In this document: positions 10,409-20,859 of the stretch, piece after piece | How the letters are laid out: every line of letters begins with the position of its first letter | Position numbering within the stretch: position 1 is the first letter of the stretch | Assembly: GCA_009809945.1 (NCBI GenBank) | Contig: WTPW01000422.1 | Coordinates: 154,657-218,656, forward strand | Source: Gigaspora margarita | Taxonomy: Eukaryota; Glomeromycota; Glomeromycetes; Diversisporales; Gigasporaceae | Reading direction: 5' to 3' | Length of the DNA: 64,000 bases | Made by a program: the position numbers and the translations under genes | The notes under the pieces: model-generated | The model's database searches: none | What the model was told of the DNA's origin: nothing | The model's input: only the letters and a program-made list of their open reading frames with translations

Positions 10409-11358
10409 TTATCTAAACGTATCCCGGTTTTCTCTATCTATAATGACATGTTTATTTGTTGCAACTTCAAGAAATCCAACACAACGGTCAATAGTAGTAA
10501 TGTTGATAACTCCTATTTCACCAAAGTTACGAAAATATCGTATATTATTCACATAAATTTCTGGACTTCGGATCCAATTCACATAGGCAAGCTTTGATAC
10601 CTCACCCTCATGCTCATGTGTAAAATAAAATAAGACTTGACGGTAAAACTCTCGTTCTTCTAACTCAACAGGTGCTCTTGGACGGTGTGCATTTTTATCA
10701 ACATATTAACTATTAAGATATGATAAGTTTAACTCACCACAATTGAATAATTGTTCCGTGAGATATCTCCTTTACGACTAGCGAATTGTGAACTAATTAT
10801 TGCTCCAAATTTGGTTCGCAATTTTCCATACTTCTGGATCTTGTTATTGGTTATCTAAAGTTTTTTTTTTCATATATTAGTAATATTTTAAACTGTATAT
10901 AGCAACATTTAATATTACCTTAATACATGTTATATCTAAATTAAGTGCAGTCGCATAATATTGTTTGATCTTACGGATCTCTGGTTTTGTCATCAAATGT
11001 TCTTTGAACAATGAATATAATTGTTCTTCTTCATTCGGAGGGTTAAAAAAGTGATCAAATGAATGAATCTGAGACTTTTCAGAAGGTAACCCGAAGATTT
11101 CCTGACTATATTTAATATGAAATTGCAAATGTGTAAATCGCGTCCATGTAGTTACTTGATTTGTTAAGTTTGTATATGGATTTTGTCGAGAATGAACTAG
11201 AGGTATTAGCATTCCACATAGCCTTTCCATCAGAAATTGCCATGTTGCCCATGCTGGACCAGTTTCAAAGATCGAATCAGAAATATGTAAAAGATAATGG
11301 AAGCTAATAAGAGTTGCTGAAAGGCGATTAGGATCTTTTTGATAATTTTCTCTAAAAT
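10409..11358 (-). pseudogene. Tnp2-like (CACTA/EnSpm) transposase, C-terminal remnant
   Basis: Three coding blocks are visible on the minus strand. Block one (about 11358-10890) follows a TTTTAG acceptor and contains the motifs HYLLHISDSIFETGPAW and HSRQNPYTNL, characteristic of the conserved region downstream of the Tnp2 catalytic core. Block two (about 10857-10740) lies between a TTTAG acceptor and a GTGAGT donor and contains KLRTKFGAIISSQFASRKGD. Block three runs from about 10700 to the stop at 10409 and contains EEREFYRQVLFYF and KLAYVNWIRS. The last junction does not splice into an open frame as I read it. The catalytic N-terminal half is missing upstream, where a 421-bp foldback element lies instead. 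Family assignment is from remembered fungal Tnp2 proteins. Confidence 0.65.
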
Positions 11359-11556
11359 TAATTAATAATATATAAATCAAATATTTATAAAGAAAAAAAA
11401 CATGAAACAGACATCATATACATGCACTAATTGAAAATTTAATACAATTTTTTATACTAAATAAAAAATTAATTTATATATACAATGATACTATAAAATG
11501 TTGACTGGTAGATTCTCCTATGATTTGTACCCAGGCAGATTAAAATTTCATATACT

Positions 11557-11979
11557 ATATGGTGCAAGACATCTATACTCAACAATCACGTGACGTGTTT
11601 CAATTTTTTAAATGCCTATAACTTTTTATCTAGGAAGTTTTAAAAAAACTGACCAGTAACTTTGTGAAGCTATATTAGCTCTACATATATGCCAAATGTC
11701 TTTTCAGAATCTCATCAATGTAAAAAGTTTTAGCAATTTGAAAATTGAAATTTTATATGTAAATTTGTAAATTTACATATAAAATTTCAATTTTCAAATT
11801 GCTAAAACTTTTTACAGTTATGAGATTTTGAAAAGATATTTGGCATATATGTAGAGCTAATATAGCTTCACAAAGTTACTGATCAGATTTTTTTAAAACT
11901 TCTTAGATAAAAAGTTATAGGCATTTAAAAAATTGAAACACGTCACGTGATTGTTGAGTATAGATGTCTTGTACCATAT
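11557..11979. repeat. Near-perfect 421-bp palindrome (foldback element)
   Basis: Two arms of about 205 bp meet at 11768-11771. The outer end is TATGGTGCAAGACATCTATA and its partner reads TATGGTACAAGACATCTATA. Only about a dozen mismatches separate the arms. The arms contain CACGTGACGTG. It would extrude or transcribe as a long hairpin. Flanks are AT-rich and a TA target duplication is possible but not diagnostic. Confidence 0.92.
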
Positions 11980-12479
11980 TTATATCCTGAAGAATATCTC
12001 TATGTTTTAGAGAATACCCAGTGGCATAGCACACTGAAGGTTGAATGAAAAATGCATACATATCAAATGCTTAGATACATCAATCAACACCTTATAGCAA
12101 TTCAAAAGGAATACTATCTTAATTTATATCTCTACTACTTGTAAAATTCAGAAATGTAGCCTTTAAAACGATTTTGATTGGTTATTTAGAATTTTAATAA
12201 TTTGTAACGTAATATCATATAAGTGTAATTTCGCAATTGTGATATAATAGTAATGCTATATTAGTTCTGGTTTAAACCTTTTGAGGAAATGTGCATATCA
12301 TAATTACATAAGTGACTAATGTCGTAAGAGGATCATCATAATTTGTAATCGATGAATTATTAATCAAAGTACATAATTAAAAATGCATGCGAAAATTAAG
12401 GATACAAGAACAGTCAGTTATTTTTATTCACATCCTCAATTATCATCTGTGAAATTTTAAAAATCATTTTCGTCNGTTG
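11980..12479. other. Spacer without recognised features
   Basis: Runs from the foldback element to satellite array A. No gene or repeat boundary recognised; one ambiguous base is present near 12475. Confidence 0.4.
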
Positions 12480-13960
12480 TAGATGTTCGACTAACTGAAA
12501 TGCTTATAACCTTAATAACATGCGTTAATGCAAAGTAGTAAAGTTTATTTGAATTTTTATGGCATCTGTAGAAACCATAATAGCTTCAATGCAAACTAAT
12601 GCAAACTTACAATAATTCATGATACAGATTAATACAGACTCAACCGTAACTATGCGGTGAATAGGTTTGTAACAGAATTTTTATAATTAAATTCACGATA
12701 ATTTCGACACAACCTAATTTTCATTACCAGAATAGTTTACAGTGGAATTCCAGTGCAACCGCATAGAAAATATATGATTCCAATACAAATTACCCCCAAC
12801 CGGTAGCCAAAATGGTATGTTTTGATAGTTGAATTTTTACAGTTTCATGATAGAATTCAAATAATTTTAATATGATAATTTTAATATAAACTAACTCAAC
12901 CAAATAATAAGATATTGTAATTACCGGAATAGTGAGTAGACTTAGCAATAGAGTTCATTACAAAAAAAGTAATACTTTAACGCAATTAATTCAAACCCTA
13001 GGTGTTTTGATAGTTGAATTTTTTACAGTAGAAACCATAATAACTTCAATGCAAATTTATGCAAACTTACAATGATACATATTAGCATAAATTCAACTAC
13101 ATAATTATACAACAAATAGGTTTGTAACAAAATTTTTTGAATGATTCACGATAATCCCAATACAACCTAATTTTCCTTACTAGAATAGTTTTACAGTGGC
13201 TCGCCACATAGAAAAATATATGATGATTCCAATGCAAATTACCCCTAACCGGTAGCCAAAATGGTATGTTTTGATAGATGAATTTTTTTTACAGTAATTT
13301 CTTAATAAAATTCAAATAAATTTAATACAATAATTTCAATACAAACTAAACTTAAATAAGATATTGTAATTACCAGAATAACGAAAAAGCTTAGCAATAT
13401 AATTCTTTGAAAAAAAGTAATAATTTCAATGCAAACAATTCAAACTTAACCTCACAAGAATCTAAATATAAACTAACTCAACCACACGATGGTTGCCAGA
13501 ATAGCTGGTAAGTGTTACAGGACATAATTCCAGTGCAACTAACTCGACTATAAAAAAAATTTAAAACAATTCCGATGCCTAACCGGTATCGTAGTAGCCA
13601 AAATGGTGTTAAATTTTTTTACAGCAATTCATAGTAAAAATCAGATAATTTTAATACAATAATTTTCAATACAAACTAGCTTAAACTTAACCACACAAGA
13701 ATCAAGAATTCTAGAAGCAAACGAACTCTACCACACAGTAGTCACCAGAATATCTGGCAAGTGTTACAGGATATTCTTACGAAACTTATTGAAAATCATG
13801 AGAATTCTGGTGCAAACTTACGCAACTTGAATTTGAACTGCATGCAGTAATAATCGAAGCAACAAATCTCAAAAAAAAATGGTTTACTGTAGATCTTGAT
13901 GAAAACCATGATAATATCAATGCAAACTAACTTTTAACTACGTGTGCTGCATTATTGCTT
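12480..13960 (+). repeat. Satellite array A (degenerate tandem repeat)
   Basis: Degenerate units of roughly 100-130 bp share a T-run followed by ACAGTAATT, then a TTCATGATAGAA-like block, TTCCAATGCAAACTAACT, ACCACA-GTAGTTACC and CCAGAATAGC. A longer period of about 350-450 bp is visible through the recurring block ACCGGTAGCCAAAATGGT (near 12798, 13248 and, diverged, 13590). The same family occurs inverted at 20860-23110 and again at 59040-60130. No coding potential. Confidence 0.75.
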
Positions 13961-14525
13961 TTTTTGATTAGTTTAATTTAATCACTGTAAGTTTTTTAAG
14001 CTTGAGAATTCTGCAATTACAATACCGTTATATTTTAGAATTCATTTTATTACTTTTTAGTATTTTTAAATGGGTTTCTAAAAATATAATATTATATAAT
14101 AAGATTCAGCAAGTTCGTAAAAAATCATGAACTGATTAAATCCAGATAAATCAAAAAAGGCGATAATAAGTTCAGTAACAAAATGTTTTGCGATAACTCA
14201 TAATAGAATTAATAGCGATTAATTACAAACCAGCTCAATCATAACAACATCCTATAAATCACTAAGATGATGAACAAGTTATGTAAAAGAATTGTATGAT
14301 AATTCCAATGAAGATTAACTGAACTTAAACTACTACTGCAATAGCAAGCAAGTTTTACAAGAGAATTTTACAATACAAGACTGCAATATCTTATTAGAAA
14401 TTATGATAACGCAAATTTTAATTAACAAAAAAAAGAGGGCTCCTACAGCACCCCTGTCTAATTCTTATAGAAGATATAAGCGTAAAATTATATAACTATT
14501 ATATAATATAACTAGGTTACGTTAA
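13961..14525. other. AT-rich spacer with fading satellite similarity
   Basis: Weak matches to array A units continue to about 14400 (ATTCCAATG, TTTTACAAGAGAATTTTAC). No gene is visible. Confidence 0.4.
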
Positions 14526-14535
14526 TATTATAGAG

Positions 14536-14540
<5 letters not shown>

Positions 14541-14571
<31 letters not shown>

Positions 14572-15077
14572 TTTGGCGAATCTTGCCGTGACTTTATTAT
14601 AAATCTTTATGCGAACCCTGAAGGGTATTACATTTATTAACTATGTTAACATGTTTACAACTAGCCCGACTTCACCCGGTTACTACTAATAGCACCTAGA
14701 TGCGACCTACCGCAATGACTCCCGGAGAGGTCACTTCGCCGAACACCGAAACGGAATTTCACCTAAATGGGTCAGCGGCGCCACGAGTTCATGTAGTATC
14801 AATGTAGATCCAGACTTAGGCCTCACATTACGTCTCNTGACTTCNGTTATTCCAAATCNGGGTCCTAGCACGATTTTTCTTCACAGCCACAAATTCTCAA
14901 AATAACGGCTGCCCAATTAAGTCTGTCTTATGACGTTCTGGGTCCCTGTTTCCCACAGTGTTTCAGTTCCCTAATCGGCTAGCTTTTTTTTTTATTTCGC
15001 CATTGGGAGGAATTGAATCAGCAACCTTGCGATTTGTATCCTCGGAGCATAACTGCTATGCTATCGGCCTGGAGGAC
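14541..15077 (-). mobile_element. tRNA-headed retroposon (long SINE), copy 2
   Basis: On the minus strand the head (about 15072-15000) reads GGCCGATAGCATAGCAGTTATG followed by a B-box-like GCTGATTCAATTCC, closely resembling the head of copy 1. The body is GC-richer than its surroundings. It ends on the plus-strand left side in poly(T) preceded by a TA run, i.e. an A-rich tail. The 15-bp duplication TATTATAGAGTATAT is perfect at 14526-14540 and 15078-15092. Length is about 537 bp. Three ambiguous bases lie at 14837-14860. Confidence 0.88.
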
Positions 15078-15092
15078 TATTATAGAGTATAT

Positions 15093-15349
15093 TATAGACT
15101 ATTATATAATATAATTTTAATAACATCTAGATTTTGATCATTTAGGTTTGATTAATTGTTATTAAATAAAAAAATTTTATGATTTAATGATGAATGTTTA
15201 ACGCTAATGTATATCAAATGTATAAGGGGTTCGTAAACATGAATTAAACTACTTTTTTAATGGAATAAAGAAGCATTAAAATAAAAAAATAAATAGTATT
15301 CATAAATACCAAATATTTTATTTTTTATCCAAAATTTTCCTGTGCCTTT
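15093..15349. other. Short spacer
   Basis: AT-rich; nothing recognised. Confidence 0.4.
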
Positions 15350-17240
15350 GGCATGGGTTTCTTGCTAGTTTATAAATAAAATTTACTGCTCATAATGATT
15401 TATAAAGTCTATAAATAACACTTTAATTTCTTTAAGTACTTCATTAGTAATAGTTGGTTCAAGACATAGTTGCATCACTCTAACAAATTTTGCCTATCCA
15501 TTTATATACCTGTAAATTTTAAAATATTAAAAAACTTAGACAATATATGGGTAAATTAAATAAAGAAAAATTAATGTATACTTTGCTAGAAGATGATTCT
15601 GAAAGAGTGGAAGTGAATACAAGACTGTCCAATTATGCCAATCTTCAGCTTTAAAACCATTATAATATTTTTGAATATTAATTGGTGGTCTTCCAAATTC
15701 CAATAGCATTGTTTTTTGATTATGTTCCATTATCTTTCCAATTTTATTCCAGTTATGTGTTGAAATCTTATATTCAGTATCATTAAGTTTTTTATTATTA
15801 TAAAATTTACCAGTAAAATGGTGAAACATATGCTGTGCAACATTTTCAAAAAGTGCATGCATTGTGTCTACTGGAAATGATGCTAGAAAGTTAATTGAAT
15901 GTAATTCAAATAAGATGCTTTGTCCATTTACTCTAGTTTAACATCCTGCTTTATGTCATGTATTTTTACTATTGCATTCTATTTCTTTAATATCTTGGAA
16001 GTAACTGTTATGAGTATGTATTGGTAAATGATTTGGATTATATATAGTACCATTGTACCCTGTGGTAGTGAAAGTGAAAAATACATATCAATCTATTTCA
16101 GAATATGTTCCACAAAAGAACAAAATCGACATATACTATATGCATTGTGACCAGATATACATATAATTTTGGATAAAGCTAGAATATCTCTAGATACTGA
16201 TAATATATGGCCTCATAATATGAACATTTCTTGTGTTAATGCATCATAACATGATATACCCTCTATATAAGTTGGCATATACATATATTAGTTTGATTTT
16301 ATGATAATTAATTTAAAAAGATTAAATTACCTTCAAGACATTCTAGTTTATCTATAAGTAGTTGTAAAAAACTATTTAAATTTTTTGGTGACTTTGGGCC
16401 TGGAATAATCACAGCTATCATTAAATTTTCTTTCTTTACTCTTTGAGATGGAGGTAGATTTGCATTTAGAAATAAAATAAACCAACAATTATTCTGCTTT
16501 TGTTTGAACAATTGGTAACCATCTACAGATATAGTTAAGAATATCATATGGATCTGAAAATAGTCCTAATGCAACCAAAGATCTATATTGATTGCCATCA
16601 AAAATGTCTCTAATTTTATTTTGTGATACTGTATATTCCTGAAAATAGGCTGCCTTTTTTGGGCCAAAAATTACACAAAAAATATAGGTAGCTTATTTTT
16701 GAATTGTTGAATTTTTTGAAAAATTGAAAAACATACTAATAAAAAGTTGTTCAAATGACATAAAATTTTACTATAAGTGTATTTTGATGTCCTGAACAAG
16801 TTTACTTAATGCACCTTTGAGGTTTACATAGTAAAATTTGGACATTTATATGTAGCAACTGCTAATGCATTTTTTGGGATTTTTAAAAATATCAGGAAGT
16901 AGCTTATTTTTGGAATAGCTTATTTCAGGAATATACAGTAAGTATTCTTGTCTTGATGTGTATTCATGTTAATATTAAAAAACTTTTGCATATACTGAAT
17001 CTTTATATTGCATTTTTAGACTATCAATTATTAAAAAATAAACAGCAGATTTTTGAGCCTTTTTTTGGTTTTTTTTCCTAATAAATATTGTGTTTCTCCA
17101 CAAATAGAGCATATTTCATAGCTAGAAGTTTCTTTATTAAATATACAACATGAATTCCAACACATATCCACAAGTATTGGTTTAATTGGAACTATATAGT
17201 TTGAAGCCCAAATATTTTGTTAATTTTATTAAAAGCTTGA
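15350..17240 (-). pseudogene. Tnp2-like (CACTA/EnSpm) transposase, broken by stops and a MITE
   Basis: In minus-strand order the remnants are: a Cys motif ICSICGETQYLL (about 17120); an EYTSRQEY-like block; after a nested MITE, KIRDIFDGNQYRSLVALG (about 16615-16560); SVDGYQLFKQKQNNCW followed by ENLMIAVIIPGPKSPKNLNS (open frame 16547-16308); SRDILALSKIICISGHNAYS then CRFC (about 16200-16120); and DCMHALFENVA-type sequence with FGRPPINIQKYYNGFKAEDW (open frame 15862-15536). The order and motifs match the Tnp2 catalytic region as I know it from fungi. Several in-frame stops and at least one frameshift break it. Removing the MITE at 16629-16938 with one TA joins the two flanking blocks in frame. 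The acidic remnant at 18280-18580 may be its N-terminus. Confidence 0.75.
16629..16938. mobile_element. Mariner-type MITE inside the Tnp2 pseudogene (310 bp)
   Basis: Inverted ends: CTGTATATTCCTGAAAATAG at the left, and CTGTATATTCCTGAAATAAG as the reverse complement of the right. TA is duplicated at 16627-16628 and 16939-16940. GTAGCTTATTTTTG motifs repeat near both ends. It interrupts the transposase frame between the EYTSRQEY-like and KIRDIFDG blocks, so it is younger than the CACTA copy. Confidence 0.88.
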
Positions 17241-17375
17241 TCTAGTAATATATACTTACTTTTAATATAAAGAAGATAAAGTTATTTAATAATTTTATCT
17301 GATAAAACTTATATTTTTTTTAAAAAAAGTATGTTAATATTAAATACTAAATATGAACCAACAATTTGCATACTA

Positions 17376-18218
17376 CAGTAGTGGTCATAAGTAAGTTGAC
17401 CCCTCTAACTTTTTAGATTAAAAAGATACAGTTTTGAAACTTTCATAGTAAATAGTACTTGATAAATGTAGATCAGTAATTTTTTTTTGTAATTTTTTAA
17501 TCACTACAACAAAAGTTAGATGAGAACCAAACTTTTGTTCGATTTGTTTTAACAAAATAAAAAATAATAATTGAATTTAATCAAAAATAAATAAAAATTT
17601 AGGATTAAAATATAAAATTCTAAAAACTTAGTATNTTAATATTCAAGCATTTTTATAGTAGTAAAAAAATTTTTGAGTTAATTTAATGAGATAGTTGTTG
17701 AGAAATTAAAATTTTAATTTTAAATTTAAGTTTAAGTATATACTCTTAAAAAAGTTTGTGTGACTAGGTTTTTATTAATTTTAATATAGAAAATAATTTA
17801 TTTTCTATATGAAAATTAATAAAAACCTAGTTGCGCAAACTTTTTTTAAGAGTACACACTTAAACTTAAATTTAAAACTAAAAATTTAATTTCTCAGCAA
17901 CTGTCTCATTAAATTAACTCAAATTTTTTTTTACTACTATAAAAATGCTTGAATATTAATATACTAAGTTTTTAGAATTTTATATTTTAATCCTAAATTT
18001 TTATTTATTTTTGATTAAATTCAATTATTATTTTTTATTTTGTTAAAACAAATCGAACAAAAGTTTGGTTCTTATCTAACTTTTATTGTAGTGATTAAAA
18101 AATTACAAAAAAAAATTACTGATCTATATTTATCAAGTATTATTTACTATGAAAGTTTTAAAACTGTATCTTTTTAATCTAAAAGCTAGAGGGGTCAACT
18201 TACTTATAACTGCTACTA
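17376..18218. mobile_element. 843-bp near-perfect palindrome with TA flanks (foldback mariner-type MITE)
   Basis: The left end is CAGTAGTGGTCATAAGTAAG, and the right end reverse-complemented is TAGTAGCAGTTATAAGTAAG. TA lies on each side (17374-17375, 18219-18220). The arms, about 420 bp each, match almost throughout and meet near 17797. The conserved outer block GTTGACCCCTCTA is Tc1-like. No transposase. If transcribed it would give a very long double-stranded hairpin. Confidence 0.92.
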
Positions 18219-18279
18219 TAATAAGGCTTCTTATTAGAAATTTTATTTACCAATATATCTGTCATTACTACTCATCTTC

Positions 18280-18580
18280 TAATTTAGAACTTTGATCATC
18301 ACTACTTTCAAACTATGAAAGTTCTATTTGCGAAAGAATCAGATATTTCATCTAAAGAGTTTATTGATATAAAAGATAATGATTCCTGCTTATTAACACC
18401 TTTTTCAAGTTCTAACTCCATTTTATTAGCTACTTATTCAAGCTCTAATTTTAACTCAATGGCTTTTTCAAGCTCCAATTCTAACTCATTAGCTTCTTCT
18501 TTATATTCTAGTTCTAGTTATTGTTACTTTTCAAAGCTACTTATTAGGAATATTAATTTTCTGGCTTTTCAATATACTAT
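18280..18580 (-). pseudogene. Acidic Glu/Leu-repeat coding remnant
   Basis: The minus strand reads as Glu/Leu-rich repeats (LELEKAIELKLELE, MELELEKGVNK) followed by SLSFISINSLDEISDSFANR, broken by one TAA. The plus-strand frame (18315-18611) is the Ser/Asn-rich shadow of the same triplet pattern. It lies upstream of the Tnp2 pseudogene in the same orientation, separated by the 843-bp palindrome. It may be a displaced N-terminal region or an unrelated low-complexity protein fragment. Confidence 0.35.
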
Positions 18581-18611
18581 AAGTTTGCATATCATTACTA
18601 GATATATTTAA

Positions 18612-20790
18612 AGTTTGCATATTGACCAATGGGATACTATATAGTATGTTATGTGAACTTTGTTAGTTTCATTTTGACAAAATATACAACAACAAAGAAC
18701 TACTTTTCCCAATATTTTAATTGAATTATTATAAGTAATTAGTTAGATAGCTAGATAATAATTGATATGAAATAACAAATAGATAAAGACCTTCTTTATT
18801 CTACTTTAAAGTTTCAATTATTTGTCTTATTTTTGCTAACATAGTACAGGTGAATTTTAAAATTTTATATGTAATATTGTTATATTACCAATTTCTACTG
18901 ACACCTCTTATATATATAAACAGATCTATTAAGGCACTTATTTGTTTATTATATTAATTTTGAAAAAGAGTTTTTATTTAATTATGATTTTTTTTTTTAT
19001 ATAAATTATTATTACTATTGCTATAATAATCATTATCTAAAAATAGTAATAATTTTATACAAATATTAAAATAAACTTTGCATGTATAACCCTAATTTAA
19101 CTAATAAGTTATACTATCTAATCACTGTTATATCGATATACAATTATTCAAAATAATGAGTTTTTAAAATATAAAGTTATTGGCTTCTTTTAACCAAATA
19201 ACATAAAGGCTTTTAATAGTCTGCAGTTAAAGGGCTAAAATTTTATAGTAAAGATCAGCAGGCATATGACTAGTAACCTTATATAGTAAGTAGAATGCCA
19301 TGTGCTTCAATTCTTAAGAAAATCCCTATAGTAAATAATTAAAAAATACTCATATCTTATGATCTATCAACCCAATTTTTATGCTTTTACTACCATTAGA
19401 ATCACAAAAATTAGCTCTACAACTTTCAATTAAGCAATATAAAAGAGTTATTTAATAAAAAATCTTTTATATGTAAGCAAGCCCCATTTTTACACTATAG
19501 AAAAATATATAAATTTCTGATTTTGTTTATTATAAAATTTATCATTTTTTTAGCCCTTTAAAAATGATTTACTAATTAAATATATTAAATTGTTGGCTTC
19601 TTTCTAAAAAAATAATAAATTAATGTCTTTGTTTGCACAATACCTAATATTAATTTTCATCTTTGTCTTTTCATAAAGTATAACTAATAACTTAAACAAT
19701 ACAAACAGCAATAATAATGATAAAACTACATCTATTGAAACAAACCCAAATATTGCTTTACTTCTTTGGCTATTATCAAATCCAACAAGTTTATAGCAAA
19801 TACTTATTTCTATAGCCCAAACTACTTTAGCATCAAATGCTATTGTATGGGTTGTTAATACATTAGTAAATAGCTTTTTTTATTTTTTTTTTATTTTTTT
19901 TTAAAAAAAAATTATAATAGAATTTATTAAAATATTGATTCAATAAGCTTCCACGAGGGTTTGCACAAAACCTGATTATGAAAGAAGAGTAGAAATAGTA
20001 AAAAAAATATAAAAAACAGAGAAAGATTGGAAAAACTTTTTGTGTTTACTGCACAATACATATTGGACTTATTGGGCAAATTTTATCTATTGTCCTACTC
20101 ATATATATATAATAATTATCTTAATTTTATATGTACATGCATATATAGAGAAATCTGTATAACAAATAGGGGCTAGTTGCCAAAAGGGCAAGTATGCATC
20201 AGGTCAGGCACCTGGCAAAATTAGACCAATAATTAATGATGTACATTGTTAAGGGCTCCCTGCATCCATGATTAGAACTAGCTAATTTTTTGTCTTCTTT
20301 TTCCTTCTTTTTCTTTCTCTTCCTTATTTATTTTGCATATATATATATAGCTACCTATATACTCAACTAGTTAGTATGTATAGAAGTAGCAAATTGTTTT
20401 CTTATCTGTAAAATGCCTGCAAAATTTATTCACAAAATTCACTTTCACGTCTTTATTTACTTTTGCACCTTTATTCACTTTGTTGCATTTATTCACTTTT
20501 TTGCATTTATTGACTAAGTTCAGTAGTCTAAGCATATATAAAATAAGAATGTTAAAAGTATTTAAGTGATAGTTCTATTGCATTTAATAAAGGGCAGTTG
20601 AGTTTAACACTTTGAAATTATAACAGTAGAAGTAGTGACTCTAGTAGTTTTTATTTATCTCTTAAGTTCACCCATAAATTATTCAAGTTCACTTTCATTA
20701 CTATAATAACTCTTGTGTTCTTTTCATTAAGAATTAACCTTTAAAATTTGAGTAGAAGTATTAATATAGCATATTTCTGTCTATTTATCC
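18612..20790. other. Long intergenic stretch with one possible decayed coding block
   Basis: Near 19622-19882 (plus) a frame starts MSLFAQYLILIFIFVFS, resembling a signal peptide, then a stop, an Asn-rich stretch, NPNIALLLWLLSNPTSL, another stop and ISIAQTTLASNAIVWVVNT. It could be a broken secreted or membrane protein; I cannot name a family. Around 20455-20515 a short degenerate repeat of TTTATTCACTTT(T)GCA occurs. The rest is AT-rich without features. Confidence 0.25.
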
Positions 20791-20805
20791 TAATAGCACT
20801 AGTGC

Positions 20806-20833
20806 GATAGGTAGTGCATTCGCACTACCTATC
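20806..20833. repeat. Perfect 12-bp stem hairpin
   Basis: GATAGGTAGTGC, a 4-base loop (ATTC), then GCACTACCTATC. It stands at the left edge of satellite array B. It is not followed by a T-run long enough to suggest a polymerase III terminator. Function unknown. Confidence 0.7.
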
Positions 20834-20859
20834 TTATTTAGTTTTTTTTTGATATTATT

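Noticed and set aside
18315..18611. Ser/Asn-rich secreted protein on the plus strand
   Set aside because: The pattern is the mirror of Glu/Leu-rich repeats on the minus strand, which read more like protein and fit the orientation of the neighbouring transposase remnant.
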